Origin: JAVBMP01 sp031552195 | Lineage (GTDB): Bacteria > Desulfobacterota > Desulfovibrionia > Desulfovibrionales > Desulfovibrionaceae | Reading direction: 5' to 3' | NCBI GenBank assembly: GCA_031552195.1 | Contig: JAVBMT010000010.1 | Coordinates: 68,909-132,908, forward strand | DNA length: 64,000 nt | Part shown: one piece after another, positions 41,210 to 49,925 of the stretch | Position numbering within the stretch: the first letter of the stretch is position 1 | Layout of the letters: every line of letters starts with the position of its first letter | Position numbers and translations under genes: made by a program | Notes under the pieces: generated by a model | Seen by the model: the letters and a program-made list of their open reading frames with translations, nothing else | Database searches by the model: none | What the model was told of the DNA's origin: nothing

Positions 41210-43591
41210 TCATATCTTGAACCTGAAGGCCTCGGCCAATTCTTTAAGGCCGGTTCTGAATTCCGGATGGCCCCATAATTCGTTTTGCACCCGCCACCAG
41301 TCGTTGAACGGCAACAAGGCGTCCGCGATGCGGGCGGCCCGGAGCAGTTTGTCCGCCGGAACCGGGCGGCTGCGCAGGCCTTGAATGAAGTCCTGCTCGA
41401 GAAGGTCGGCGGCGCGGCGGCGCAGTTCCGGGCTCAGGTTGAGTTTGCTTATGAAGGCCGCGCAAATTTTTACCTGTTCCGGATTCAGTTCGCCAGCGAA
41501 GCAACAGGCCCAGACCAGGTAAGGGGCGAATTCCACCCATATTTGCGGGTATGCGCGGGTAGCTTGGCCTTCCTCCCACGGGCTCATGACGGAAATTATA
41601 TGCCGGGCCATATTCTGGCGGTGTTTCCTGTGCTGGTGCAGCGTTTGCCCGAACAGGCGCAGGCATAGAAAGTCGCGCACATGGCCGGGAAGGTCGGCTA
41701 CGCTGCGGAGGATTTTTTCGCCGTTCGGAAGGTGCGCTTCAATCGAACTCCGCAATAGCGGCACAAAAGGCAGCCGTCCGGTTCCGGCGTTTATTTCCAG
41801 CTTCACCGCCTCTATAGGGTCGTCAGAGCTGAATTCAACGCCGGTGTAGTTATCCGGCGGCGTCCAGCTCCAGAGAAAACTCAGGCCTTCGGTTTCCATG
41901 CGGTGGCGCACGGCGGCCCGCCCGGTTATTTCGCGCCTCTTCAGCCCGTCACGATCAGCCGCCTGCATAATGGCCGGCTCATCCAGGCGTATTTCAACCT
42001 CAATGCCGGGCCAGCGCAGCATAGCCGGTTTGTCGTCCAGGGGCAGCTTTCCTCCCGCCTGCAGCCAGACCAAAGCCATCAGGGCCAGTTCCACCGGGTC
42101 TTGCAGCTTGGGCAAAACGCGTTTGCGGAACACGTCTTTTCCGTTTCCTTCCTCTTTCTTATTGGATTCGGCTTTTTCCAGGATGGCCTCAAGCTCGTTC
42201 GTAAAATCGCGGCACCCGGTCTGCGAGGCCAGTTCCATGGCCTTAAGGGCGAAGCTCATGGCGTTTACCGGCTCAATGCGCGAAATGTCGTCAAAAAACC
42301 AGGCGCAACTGGCGAAGGAGGCCAGGGCGTGCTCCTGCATGGACAGCAGCTTCCAGGCTTTGTCTTCCATGCCGGGGCAGCCGTCAGGATCAAGGGCGGT
42401 AAAATGGCGTTCCGCGAAATCGGCCGCGTAATCCGGGTCGGCCAGCACCTCGCCGTACTCAAGCAGGGCCGCGTTCGGGTTTTTGAAAACTTCCGACCCG
42501 GCGCTGAAAAAATGCTTGTCAAGTTCCAGTTTGACGAAGTTCAGGGCATCGCGCAGCGGCCCTCGCCAAAGCTGGTTCCAGCCGGGGTGGCCTCCGTCAG
42601 TGCAGCCGCAGTTGGAGCGCCAGCGTTCCACGCCGTGCACGCAGCTCCAGGAAGAAACCTCGCGCAGGCGCACTTTTGATGTGGGCGGATTTTCCGCCAG
42701 GTAGGCGGCAAAGTTGGTCAGCCTCACTCCGTCGCGCCAGCTGAAACCTTGCGCCAGGGCGTGGGCCAGGGCCATTTCGCCGAATTTGAAATGGTGGCCG
42801 TATGTTTCCCCGTCGGTTGAAATGGCCAGCAGGCCGTTTTCGCCGCAAAGGCGCAGCACCGAGCCGGAAAGGTGCTGCCATAGTCTTTCGCCGTCGTTTA
42901 AAAGCCCTTCGAAGGCAATGGCCTGCGAGAGGCCGCCGTTATAAAAAAAGGCCGTTATGGAGCAGCCGGAGGGTAATTCAACCTGATAGGGCCTGGTGGC
43001 GTCCAGAGAGCTTTCGTCAACCGGCGTGAAGCCGTTCCCGACGTCCACAGCCTGCGCCTGGCGCGGGGCCAGGATGACGAATTTTATGCCGGCGGAGGCC
43101 AGAATTTCCAGCGTTGGCAGGTCCACCGCGCATTCCGAAAGCCACATGCCTTCCGGGGGCCGTTTGAAAACGGCCTTGAAGTTCGCTATGGCCCAGGCGC
43201 ATTCCAGTTTTTTGTCCTGCTCCGAGGCCAGGGGCATGATAATATGATGATAGATCTGCGCCACGGCGTTTCCGTGTCCCCAGCGCTCAAGGCTGCGCCG
43301 GTCGGCTTCCTGCATCCTGGCCAGCACCTGCGGAGCTTCGCGGCGCATCCAGTGCAGCAGGGTGGGGCCGGCGTTGAAGCTCATCCATTCGTAGCAGTTT
43401 ATTATGTCGGTTATGTTGCCGTTCTGGTTCATGCGCCTCGCCCAGCCGAGCGGGGCGTAGCTTTCGCGCACGATACGCTCGTTCCAGTGGCGCATGGGGG
43501 CGGCGCTGGGCTCTATAAGGATGCGGCCCAGCCAGGGGTCTTCACGCGGAGGTTGGTAAAAATGGCCGTGTATGCAGAGTTTTCCTGCCAT
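41210..43591 (-). CDS. Glycoside hydrolase family 57 protein with DUF3536
   Basis: The 793-residue protein has a GH57 catalytic domain in the first half and a DUF3536-type C-terminal region. Conserved GH57 motifs are visible: LCIHGHFYQPPRED at the start, GMWLSECAVDLPTLE (probable nucleophile Glu), and STDGETYGHHFKFGEMAL with the acid/base Asp region. This group is usually thought to act on alpha-glucans (amylase or branching activity), possibly in glycogen turnover. No signal peptide, so it should be cytoplasmic. AGGAG precedes the ATG. No glycogen gene is nearby. Confidence 0.85.
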   Translation of the reverse strand: MAGKLCIHGHFYQPPREDPWLGRILIEPSAAPMRHWNERIVRESYAPLGWARRMNQNGNITDIINCYEWMSFNAGPTLLHWMRREAPQVLARMQEADRRSLERWGHGNAVAQIYHHIIMPLASEQDKKLECAWAIANFKAVFKRPPEGMWLSECAVDLPTLEILASAGIKFVILAPRQAQAVDVGNGFTPVDESSLDATRPYQVELPSGCSITAFFYNGGLSQAIAFEGLLNDGERLWQHLSGSVLRLCGENGLLAISTDGETYGHHFKFGEMALAHALAQGFSWRDGVRLTNFAAYLAENPPTSKVRLREVSSWSCVHGVERWRSNCGCTDGGHPGWNQLWRGPLRDALNFVKLELDKHFFSAGSEVFKNPNAALLEYGEVLADPDYAADFAERHFTALDPDGCPGMEDKAWKLLSMQEHALASFASCAWFFDDISRIEPVNAMSFALKAMELASQTGCRDFTNELEAILEKAESNKKEEGNGKDVFRKRVLPKLQDPVELALMALVWLQAGGKLPLDDKPAMLRWPGIEVEIRLDEPAIMQAADRDGLKRREITGRAAVRHRMETEGLSFLWSWTPPDNYTGVEFSSDDPIEAVKLEINAGTGRLPFVPLLRSSIEAHLPNGEKILRSVADLPGHVRDFLCLRLFGQTLHQHRKHRQNMARHIISVMSPWEEGQATRAYPQIWVEFAPYLVWACCFAGELNPEQVKICAAFISKLNLSPELRRRAADLLEQDFIQGLRSRPVPADKLLRAARIADALLPFNDWWRVQNELWGHPEFRTGLKELAEAFRFKI

Positions 43592-43686
43592 ATCAACTCC
43601 TGCTGAAGCGGCGTTACGGAGCGAACTGACGTTTTTCCGGCTTCAGGATTGTGTTGCGGAACAACGCGGCCGGCGCTGTTCCGGTT

Positions 43687-43926
43687 CTATTGGCGCGGCT
43701 TGCGCTTGTTCATGCGCACGGCCATGGTCAGCCCGGCCAGAAAGCCGCCTATCATGCCGAGGCCTATATTGTAAAACAGGCCCCGGCCGAAACCGAAAAG
43801 CGCGCCGAACGCGCCCACGGCCCCGCCTATCAGGATGCCTCTGGCAAGATAATCGCCGGCGTTCAGGGGTTCTCTGGTTTTTTCCGCGGCCGGGGCATTT
43901 TCATTGTTTTTATTTTTCTTGGCCAT
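43687..43926 (-). CDS. Small membrane protein with two TM helices (AtpZ/AtpI-like or glycine-zipper)
   Basis: This 79-residue protein starts MAKKNKNNENAPAAEKTREP, followed by two hydrophobic, glycine-rich helices (GILIGGAVGAFGALFGFG and NIGLGMIGGFLAGLTMAV) and a basic tail (RMNKRKPRQ). The layout recalls AtpZ/AtpI-like proteins, but no ATP synthase gene is near. It begins 8 bases after the MinD-like gene ends and is probably co-transcribed with it. The function is unknown. Confidence 0.65.
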   Translation of the reverse strand: MAKKNKNNENAPAAEKTREPLNAGDYLARGILIGGAVGAFGALFGFGRGLFYNIGLGMIGGFLAGLTMAVRMNKRKPRQ

Positions 43927-43934
43927 ATCTGGTT

Positions 43935-44762
43935 CTATTCTCCCTCTTCCTGCCCGTTGCCCGGCACGCGCAGGGGGGCGATATCGGCGATGCGCGGCAG
44001 CATGGTCTGGCGCAGGTTGCGCAGCTTGGCGGCTATGGCCATGCAATCTTGCGCCGCGTTTGATTTGGGGAAGGCCTTAACCAGGGCCTGCTGCTTGCGC
44101 ACCGCTTCGGACAGCTTGCGGTCAGCGCGCACGGACCCTATCCCGGAGGGGTTGATGTTCAGAAAGTGAGTGGTGGCGGCCTGAAGGCTTTTCAGGGTCT
44201 GTTCTTCTTCCTTCTTGCTTTCCACCTGATTGACCAGGATGAAGTGGTCGCGCACCCCGTGGCGCGAGGCCAGCACCTTGATCATTGCGTAGCCGTCGGT
44301 GAGCGAGGTCGGTTCCGGAGTTATAACCATTAGCCTGATCTGGGCGATAGAGGCGAAAGAAAGGTTGCTGGGCGATATTCCGGCCCCTATGTCCATGAAC
44401 ACGAAGTCATATTTGGCCGCAAGGCTGTTCAGCTTTTGCACGAGAACGGGCGAAACCGGCTTTTTTTGCGCGGAAACGTCGGCTATGCCGGAAGTGGCCG
44501 GCAAAAGGTCGAAGCCGCCGGGCTCAATGGGAACCACGGCCTGTTCCGGGTTCATGTCCGAATCAAGCAGCGACTGGATGTTATTTTCCGGGGTAAGGCC
44601 CAGAAGCACGTCCAAATTGGCCAGCCCCAGGTCGCAGTCCACCAGCAGCACCTTGAAGCTGCTCAGGTAAAGGGAATAAGCCAGGTTAAGGGCCAGATTG
44701 CTTTTACCCACTCCGCCCTTGCCGCTCAAGACGGCTACGCTAACGGTTTTGTTTTCAGCCAT
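43935..44762 (-). CDS. MinD/ParA-family ATPase, FlhG-like
   Basis: The 275-residue ATPase has the deviant Walker A motif SGKGGVGKSNLALNLAY, DCDLGLANLDVLLGL as switch region, and FVFMDIGAGISPSNLSFA as Walker B. The GLANLDVLLGL phrase is typical of FlhG/YlxH/FleN proteins that control flagellar number and place. A cysteine-free C-terminus without an obvious amphipathic MinD helix fits this. The usual partner flhF and other flagellar genes are not adjacent; a GGDEF gene lies upstream. A role in motility or another ParA-like positioning task is inference. Confidence 0.8.
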   Translation of the reverse strand: MAENKTVSVAVLSGKGGVGKSNLALNLAYSLYLSSFKVLLVDCDLGLANLDVLLGLTPENNIQSLLDSDMNPEQAVVPIEPGGFDLLPATSGIADVSAQKKPVSPVLVQKLNSLAAKYDFVFMDIGAGISPSNLSFASIAQIRLMVITPEPTSLTDGYAMIKVLASRHGVRDHFILVNQVESKKEEEQTLKSLQAATTHFLNINPSGIGSVRADRKLSEAVRKQQALVKAFPKSNAAQDCMAIAAKLRNLRQTMLPRIADIAPLRVPGNGQEEGE

Positions 44763-44793
44763 TGTCGATTCCCGAATTCTTTATTGTGTAATT

Positions 44794-45675
44794 TCAATGC
44801 CCCGTAAGCAGGGAAAAAAGCAATTTTTTTTCGTCGCTATGCACCAGCACGTTCGGGCAAGCGCTTTTATCGCAGTTTCCTGTTACGGCAATGCGGTTTT
44901 TCCCCTGGCGCTTGGCGTCGTACATGGCGTTGTCGGCCTGGCAGAGCAGTTCTTCCTGGCTTGCGGCGCAATTGTCAGTCAGAGCGGCTATGCCGCAGGA
45001 AAAAGTCATGTTGAACCGGTTGCCTTTATCGCATTCGAAAATTTCCTCGCGGAACGAAGCAAGCAGGCGTTCAGCCTGTTTGCGGGCCTGCTCCGGCTTT
45101 ACCCCGGGCAGGATGATAACGAATTCCTCGCCGCCGATGCGGGCCGCGAAGTCGTAACTGCGTAAAGATTTGAGTATGTGGCTGCCCAAGCCTTCCAGCA
45201 CCAGGTCGCCGCAGTGGTGGCCGTACGTGTCGTTGACCAGCTTGAAATTGTCAAGGTCGAGCATGGCCAGGCTAAGTGGAGTTTGCATCCTTTTGGCCCG
45301 GTCGTATTCAATGGAGAACCTTTCTTCAAAAAAGCGGCGGTTGGGCAGGCCGGTAAGCACGTCGTGGTCGCGCTGGAAGATAAGTTCGGAAATGCGCGCG
45401 TGCAGGGAGGCCAGCGCTTCGGTGCTGGACGGACCGATAGGAATGCCGATCCAGCTGTCCAGGTTGTATTTGTTGGCCAGCTTGCGCCAGGTTGTTATAT
45501 CCAGCCCGTTGAGCGCGCGGGCCACTATAATGGATCCTTTCGCGGCGTCCGGCACAAAACCGGAAACGATTTCTGAAAGATACTGGAACTCGGAAACGAG
45601 TTTTCTCTCCAGTTCCTCCCCCAGCATGCGTTCGGCCGGTTCAGGCGTTCTTGTCGGTTTTGTTGGCGTGGGCAT
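44794..45675 (-). CDS. Diguanylate cyclase (GGDEF domain)
   Basis: The 293-residue protein carries a complete GGDEF domain in its C-terminal half: DVLTGLPNRRFFEERF, MLDLDNFKLVNDTYGHHCGD and the active site GGEEF. An inhibitory site (RSYD, RxxD) stands five residues before it, so the enzyme can be feedback-inhibited by c-di-GMP. The N-terminal ~120 residues form a soluble, unknown sensory part (RALNGLDITTWRKLANKYNLD). No membrane segment. The start overlaps the end of prfB by 34 bases; an ATG at 45627 would remove the overlap and 16 residues. Confidence 0.9.
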   Translation of the reverse strand: MPTPTKPTRTPEPAERMLGEELERKLVSEFQYLSEIVSGFVPDAAKGSIIVARALNGLDITTWRKLANKYNLDSWIGIPIGPSSTEALASLHARISELIFQRDHDVLTGLPNRRFFEERFSIEYDRAKRMQTPLSLAMLDLDNFKLVNDTYGHHCGDLVLEGLGSHILKSLRSYDFAARIGGEEFVIILPGVKPEQARKQAERLLASFREEIFECDKGNRFNMTFSCGIAALTDNCAASQEELLCQADNAMYDAKRQGKNRIAVTGNCDKSACPNVLVHSDEKKLLFSLLTGH

Positions 45676-46766
45676 AAAGCAGGTTGTCCATTATGAATTT
45701 GTCCAGGTTACCGTCCAATACGGCATCCACGTCCGTGGCTTCCGTGCCTGTGCGGTGGTCTTTCACCAAGCGGTATGGCTGCATGGTGTAAGTGCGTATC
45801 TGGCTGCCGAAGTTTATGGCTTCTTTTTCCTGATATTGGGCCTTTTTCCCGGCTTCCCGTTTTTCAAATTCAAGGTTGTAAAGCCTGGCCTTGAGGATTT
45901 TCATGGCGCTGTCTTTATTTTGATGCTGCGATTTTTCATTCTGGCATTGCACCACTATTCCGCTCGGCATATGGGTTATGCGCACGGCGGAGTTGGTGCG
46001 GTTGACGTGTTGCCCTCCGGCTCCGCTGGCGCGGAAGACGTCGATGCGCAGGTCCGCGTCGGCCACTTCTATTTTTATATTATCGCTCACATCCGGAATA
46101 ACGTCAATTGAAGCGAAAGAAGTGTGCCGCCGGCCGGACGAATCAAACGGGGAAATGCGGATAAGGCGGTGGATGCCGCGTTCGTTTTTCAGCAGCCCGA
46201 AGACGTTTTGCCCGGTAATGCGCAGGGTGACGCTTTTCACCCCCGCCTCTTCGCCGGCCAGAAAATCCAGGGTTTCGGTCTGGCACGCGTGGCGGTCGGC
46301 CCAGCGCAAATACATGCGCAACAGCATTTCCGCCCAGTCTTGCGCTTCCGTTCCGCCCGCGCCGGGGTGAATTTCAAGAATGGCCGGGTGGCGGTCTTCT
46401 TCCTCGCCAAGCAACAGGGCCATTTCCGCTTCCTCGATCATGGCGGCAAGGGAGGCCACAGCCTCCGCAAGCTGTTCCATGGCCTCTTCGCTTTCTTCTT
46501 CCGCCGCCAGTTCAAGCCAGTCACTCACGCTTTCATGCCCGGCGAAAAGGCGGGCGAAGTCGGCCAGTTCACCTTCGATCAGGCTTTTTTCCTTGAGCAC
46601 CGGGGTCAGTTTTTCCGGTTCTGACCATGCCTCCGGAGCTCCAAGCTGGAACTCTATTTCCTTAAGGCGGCGTTCAGTGGCGTCCGTGTCAAAGACGCCT
46701 CCGCAGCGATTCAAATTTGACCGACAGTTCAGCGGATTCGGAACGCAATTCGGAAAGCTGGCGCAT
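45641..46766 (-). CDS. prfB: Peptide chain release factor 2 (programmed +1 frameshift)
   Basis: RF2 recognises UGA and UAA stop codons. The coding sequence is split: 25 codons from ATG at 46766 (MRQLSELRSESAELSVKF...) end in an in-frame TGA at 46691-46689, and the rest continues in the +1 frame from GAC to 45641. The joined product is about 374 residues, the usual RF2 size. The GGQ motif appears in GASGAGGQHVNRTNSAVR, with AVRITHMPSGIVVQCQNEKS beyond it. The anticodon-like region is in the normal place. The reverse-strand neighbour lnt ends 6 bases upstream of the start codon. Confidence 0.95.
46689..46703 (-). promoter_or_regulatory. RF2 programmed frameshift site
   Basis: The reverse strand reads CGGAGGCGTCTTTGAC: a Shine-Dalgarno-like GGAGG, a spacer, then CTT TGA C. 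This is the classical RF2 autoregulatory slip site, where low RF2 allows +1 slippage on CUU-U before the UGA. The TGA is at 46691-46689. Confidence 0.93.
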
Positions 46767-46772
46767 TGTAAA

Positions 46773-48671
46773 CTATCCTTTTCGCGACCTGTATGCGCAG
46801 TATCCAGCCAGCAGAAGAGGCAGGGAAGCCATTGCGGCGATAAGCGCGAAATACAGCTCATGATAAATTGTTAATCGGTTATTGGTAACAGCAATGCCGG
46901 AAAGCTGCAACGGTTTAAACAATAATCCGCGGGTCAGAATCTCACCGCGGTCGCTGATAAGCGCGCTTATGCCGGTGTTGGTGGAACGGGCCAGGTAGCG
47001 CCCCTGTTCGACGGCGCGCATGGCGGCCTGCTGCAGGTGCTGTTCCGCCGCCGGGCTGTGGCCGAACCATGCGTCATTGCTCACGCTCGCAAGCAGGTTG
47101 GCCCCTTCTTTCACCCTGGCCTGGGCCAGGTCGGGGAATATCGCCTCGTAGCAAATAAGCGGCCCCAGAATGAGCCTGGCTTCGGCCGGGTCAAAATTAC
47201 GCACGGAATGGAGTTTGAGATTCTTGTCATAAAAATCGGTAATTTCTATCGTGCTTTTAGATCCGCCCGGAGTAAAGAAATAGCCCTGCAAAAATTCCGT
47301 GGCGAAAGGTATCGGCAGGTCAAGGGGAATGTATTCACCGAAGGGCACCAGGTGAACCTTGTCGTAGCTTCCTCCGTCGTTGCCGTTTTTGTCAACCAGC
47401 ACCAGACGGTTGTAAAGCTTGCGTTTACCCTGGTCCATTTCGTAAGCCGGGCTTCCCAAAAGCAAAGGCACGCCCTCGGCGCGCGCGAAAGAGCGGACTG
47501 GTCCGGCCAGAAGCTTGTCGCGCTGAAAATAAAAGGGAATGGCTGTTTCCGGCCATATCAACAGGTCGGGCCCGGCAGCGTCTTTCACGGCGCCGGTTTC
47601 CCCGCCCTCAGGGCTGGAAGATGAACCGCCGTAGCCGTCCCGGGCCGCCGCTTGTCCGGGAACGTTTTCCGCAGCATGCGGGGCTGACCGCGTGCCTTCC
47701 CTTTCAGCCGGGTCGTCGCCGCCGGTCCAGGCGGCGACGTATTGCTGTGAAAGCCATATATATTGGCGAACGGTGAAATTTTGCCAGGAAGGTTCCCATT
47801 TCACGTCTTGCTGCAAGTTGCCCTGAATGATGCCGATTTTAACCTGGCGCCAGGCGGGGGCTATTTCTTTTTGCCGGTTCAGCACGCTATGGCCGTAGCT
47901 GAAAATACCGAAAAAAACTGAAAGGGCCAGAGCGGCGAAAAGCATGAGGCTGGCCGGGCCGCGTCCGGAAAATAAAACCGGGGCGCGCCGCCCGGCCGTT
48001 CTTTGCGGGGTGGGGCCGTCCGCATTTTCCGGCGCTTTTTTTTCAACTTGCGTGGCGGTTGAAAAAATCGCGGTTCCGGCCGCGCCTTGCGCCAGGCAAA
48101 CGGACACGAAGGCGTAAAGGGCTGAAAGGCCGTAAGCGCCGAACAGCGAAGCGCCCTGTATGAAAACGGGCCATGGAACCAGTGAGGAAGAGAGGGTGAG
48201 CCAGGGAAAACCGGTCATAAACCAGCCGCGCAGCCATTCCAGGCCGCCCCAGGCCAGAGCGGCCCCGAAAACGGCCGCCAAAGGGTGGGCGTTTCGGCGG
48301 ACCAAACGGCAAAAAAGGCCGAACAGCGCGCCGTAAAGCCCGACATAAGAGCCGAGCAGCAAGGCGGCCGCTCCTCCGGCCACCCAGGGCGCGCCGGCGA
48401 AATCGTGCATGGGCACACTGACCCAGTAAAGGCCGCCAGCCGCGCCAAGGGCCAAAGGCAACCATCCGTAAAAGGCGGCCTGGGAAAGGCTTCTTTCCGG
48501 ATGGACCAGCCAGTAAATGGCGCCGGGAAGGAAAAGGGCGCAGAAAGGCAGCTGGCGCCATTGATTGGGAAAGGCAAGCGTGAAAAGCGCCGCGGCGCAA
48601 AGGGCCGTAAAAACGGAAATCGGCTTTCCGGGCGCGCCCGAAGCCGGTATGCAGGCTGTTTTTTTACTCAT
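46773..48671 (-). CDS. lnt: Apolipoprotein N-acyltransferase
   Basis: Lnt adds the third acyl chain to lipoproteins in the inner membrane. The protein has about 632 residues, an N-terminal membrane part with six to eight helices, and a carbon-nitrogen hydrolase domain. The catalytic triad is seen as Glu in LIWPETAIPFYF, Lys in YDKVHLVPFGEYIPL, and Cys in LGPLICYEAIFPDLA. It is longer than usual (around 510), because of a hydrophilic linker after helix five and a Gly/Ser/Ala-rich insert of about 50 residues before the Glu motif (GGDDPAEREGT... to GAVKDA). The ATG at 48671 is chosen because the earlier ATG (48698) lies inside the RNase P RNA helix P1. Confidence 0.92.
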   Translation of the reverse strand: MSKKTACIPASGAPGKPISVFTALCAAALFTLAFPNQWRQLPFCALFLPGAIYWLVHPERSLSQAAFYGWLPLALGAAGGLYWVSVPMHDFAGAPWVAGGAAALLLGSYVGLYGALFGLFCRLVRRNAHPLAAVFGAALAWGGLEWLRGWFMTGFPWLTLSSSLVPWPVFIQGASLFGAYGLSALYAFVSVCLAQGAAGTAIFSTATQVEKKAPENADGPTPQRTAGRRAPVLFSGRGPASLMLFAALALSVFFGIFSYGHSVLNRQKEIAPAWRQVKIGIIQGNLQQDVKWEPSWQNFTVRQYIWLSQQYVAAWTGGDDPAEREGTRSAPHAAENVPGQAAARDGYGGSSSSPEGGETGAVKDAAGPDLLIWPETAIPFYFQRDKLLAGPVRSFARAEGVPLLLGSPAYEMDQGKRKLYNRLVLVDKNGNDGGSYDKVHLVPFGEYIPLDLPIPFATEFLQGYFFTPGGSKSTIEITDFYDKNLKLHSVRNFDPAEARLILGPLICYEAIFPDLAQARVKEGANLLASVSNDAWFGHSPAAEQHLQQAAMRAVEQGRYLARSTNTGISALISDRGEILTRGLLFKPLQLSGIAVTNNRLTIYHELYFALIAAMASLPLLLAGYCAYRSRKG

Positions 48672-48689
48672 AACTGTGTAACGAACGGC

Positions 48690-49068
48690 GGCGGGCAAAG
48701 GGGCCGGACTATAAGCCGGGTTCTGTTCCTGCCTTGGCAGGCGGCCGACATTCCTCTAGGGCGGCGGTTGCCCGCCGCCTCAAGCAACCTACCCGGGAGC
48801 AGGCCGGGCCGGCCTGTCGCTCCCCTATTTGGTCTTGCTTCGAACGGGGTTTGCCTAGCTTATTGCGTCGCCGCAATAACTGGTGGGCTCTTGCCCCACC
48901 GTTTCACCCTTACCGGCGGCCGTGCGGCCCCGGCGGTCTGCTTTCTGTTGCGCTTTCCAAGGGTCGCCCCTCCTGGGAGTTACCCAGCGTCATGCCCTCT
49001 GAAGCCCGGACTTTCCTCCCCGAGCCTTGCAGCTCGCGGCGTCGGCCCGTCCGGCCCCTTTGCCCGCC
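48690..49068 (-). ncRNA. rnpB: RNase P RNA (bacterial type A)
   Basis: On the reverse strand the conserved cores are visible in order: GAGGAAAGTCCGGGC, ACAGAAAGCAGACCGCC, GGTAAGGGTGAAACGGTGGG with AAGAGCCCACCA, AGAGGAATG and finally ACAGAACCCGGCTTATAG. The ends GGCGGGCAAAGGGGCCGGAC (49068-49049) and GTCCGGCCCCTTTGCCCGCC (48709-48690) pair perfectly over 20 bp, giving helix P1 and fixing the ends. The length of 379 nt is normal for the catalytic RNA that trims tRNA 5' ends. lnt begins 18 bases downstream. Confidence 0.95.
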
Positions 49069-49117
49069 TCCGTTCGTTTTTTCCCGTTTTGGGGCCGTCT
49101 TTAATAAAGAGCGGCTG

Positions 49118-49858
49118 TTATTCCGCCGGGCCGTCTTCCTTGAAATGTTCAGCCCAGTAAATAAGGCGCTGGCAGTTCGGGCAGGAAAGAATCTGCGTGC
49201 CTTTCTGCAGTTCGATAAATCCCTGGGGCGGAACGGCGATGTGGCAGCCGCTGCATATTCCGGCGTGCACCGGAACAATGACCGGGTGAGACAGGCGTTC
49301 GCGTATGAATTCATAGCGCGAAAGCACTGGCAAAGGAACGACCTTGCCGGTGTCGCGGCGGCGCAGGTCAAGCTGGGCCAGGGCGCTCTGGGCGGCTTCC
49401 ATGCGCTCGGCCAGGGTGGCTTCGCGGGCTTCCAGCGCTTCCTTGATTTTGCCGAATTCCGCTTCGAACTCTTCAAACGCTCCGGTCTGGCGGGCCATTT
49501 CTTCCGCGAGAAGCATTTTTTCCTCTTCCCGGCCGCGGGTGGAGCGCTCAAGCGAGTCCATTTCGCGCATCATGGCCTGATATTCCTTGCTGTTTCCAAC
49601 CTGCATGAGCTTGCTTTTGCTTTTTTTCAGGCGTCCGGTCTCATCTTCTATGTCGCCCAGTATGCGCCTTTCCTGCTCTTTAAGATGCTCAAGCTTGTCG
49701 TTCAGGCGTTCGCGCGAGGCCTGCATGGACGCGAAACTGGCGCGCAGTTCTTCCACTTCTTTCGGGGCGTTTATAAGTTCCTGGCGCAGAACGTGAATTT
49801 CATCGTCAACCTTCTGCAATGCAACCAGCTGTTCAATCTGTTTAAGATAAAGGCTCAA
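49118..49858 (-). CDS. Coiled-coil protein with C4-type zinc ribbon
   Basis: The 246-residue protein has a long coiled coil (residues about 5-165, rich in E, R, K and L) and ends with a zinc ribbon made of CSGCHIAVPPQ and SCPNCQRLIYW. This is the family often annotated 'zinc ribbon domain-containing protein' or C4-type zinc ribbon (CT398/HP0958-like), for which FlgZ/RpoN-chaperone roles are known in Helicobacter. The start is TTG at 49858, giving MSLYLKQIEQLVALQ, because GGAGGT stands five bases before it; an ATG 33 bases upstream would put the ribosome site inside the gene. It is followed downstream by rnpB. Confidence 0.88.
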   Translation of the reverse strand: MSLYLKQIEQLVALQKVDDEIHVLRQELINAPKEVEELRASFASMQASRERLNDKLEHLKEQERRILGDIEDETGRLKKSKSKLMQVGNSKEYQAMMREMDSLERSTRGREEEKMLLAEEMARQTGAFEEFEAEFGKIKEALEAREATLAERMEAAQSALAQLDLRRRDTGKVVPLPVLSRYEFIRERLSHPVIVPVHAGICSGCHIAVPPQGFIELQKGTQILSCPNCQRLIYWAEHFKEDGPAE

Positions 49859-49925
49859 GGAGTACCTCCGTTGTATAGTGCCCTTCCGCAAGGCGGAGCG
49901 GCTTATTTGTCTGAATTCTTTCCGG

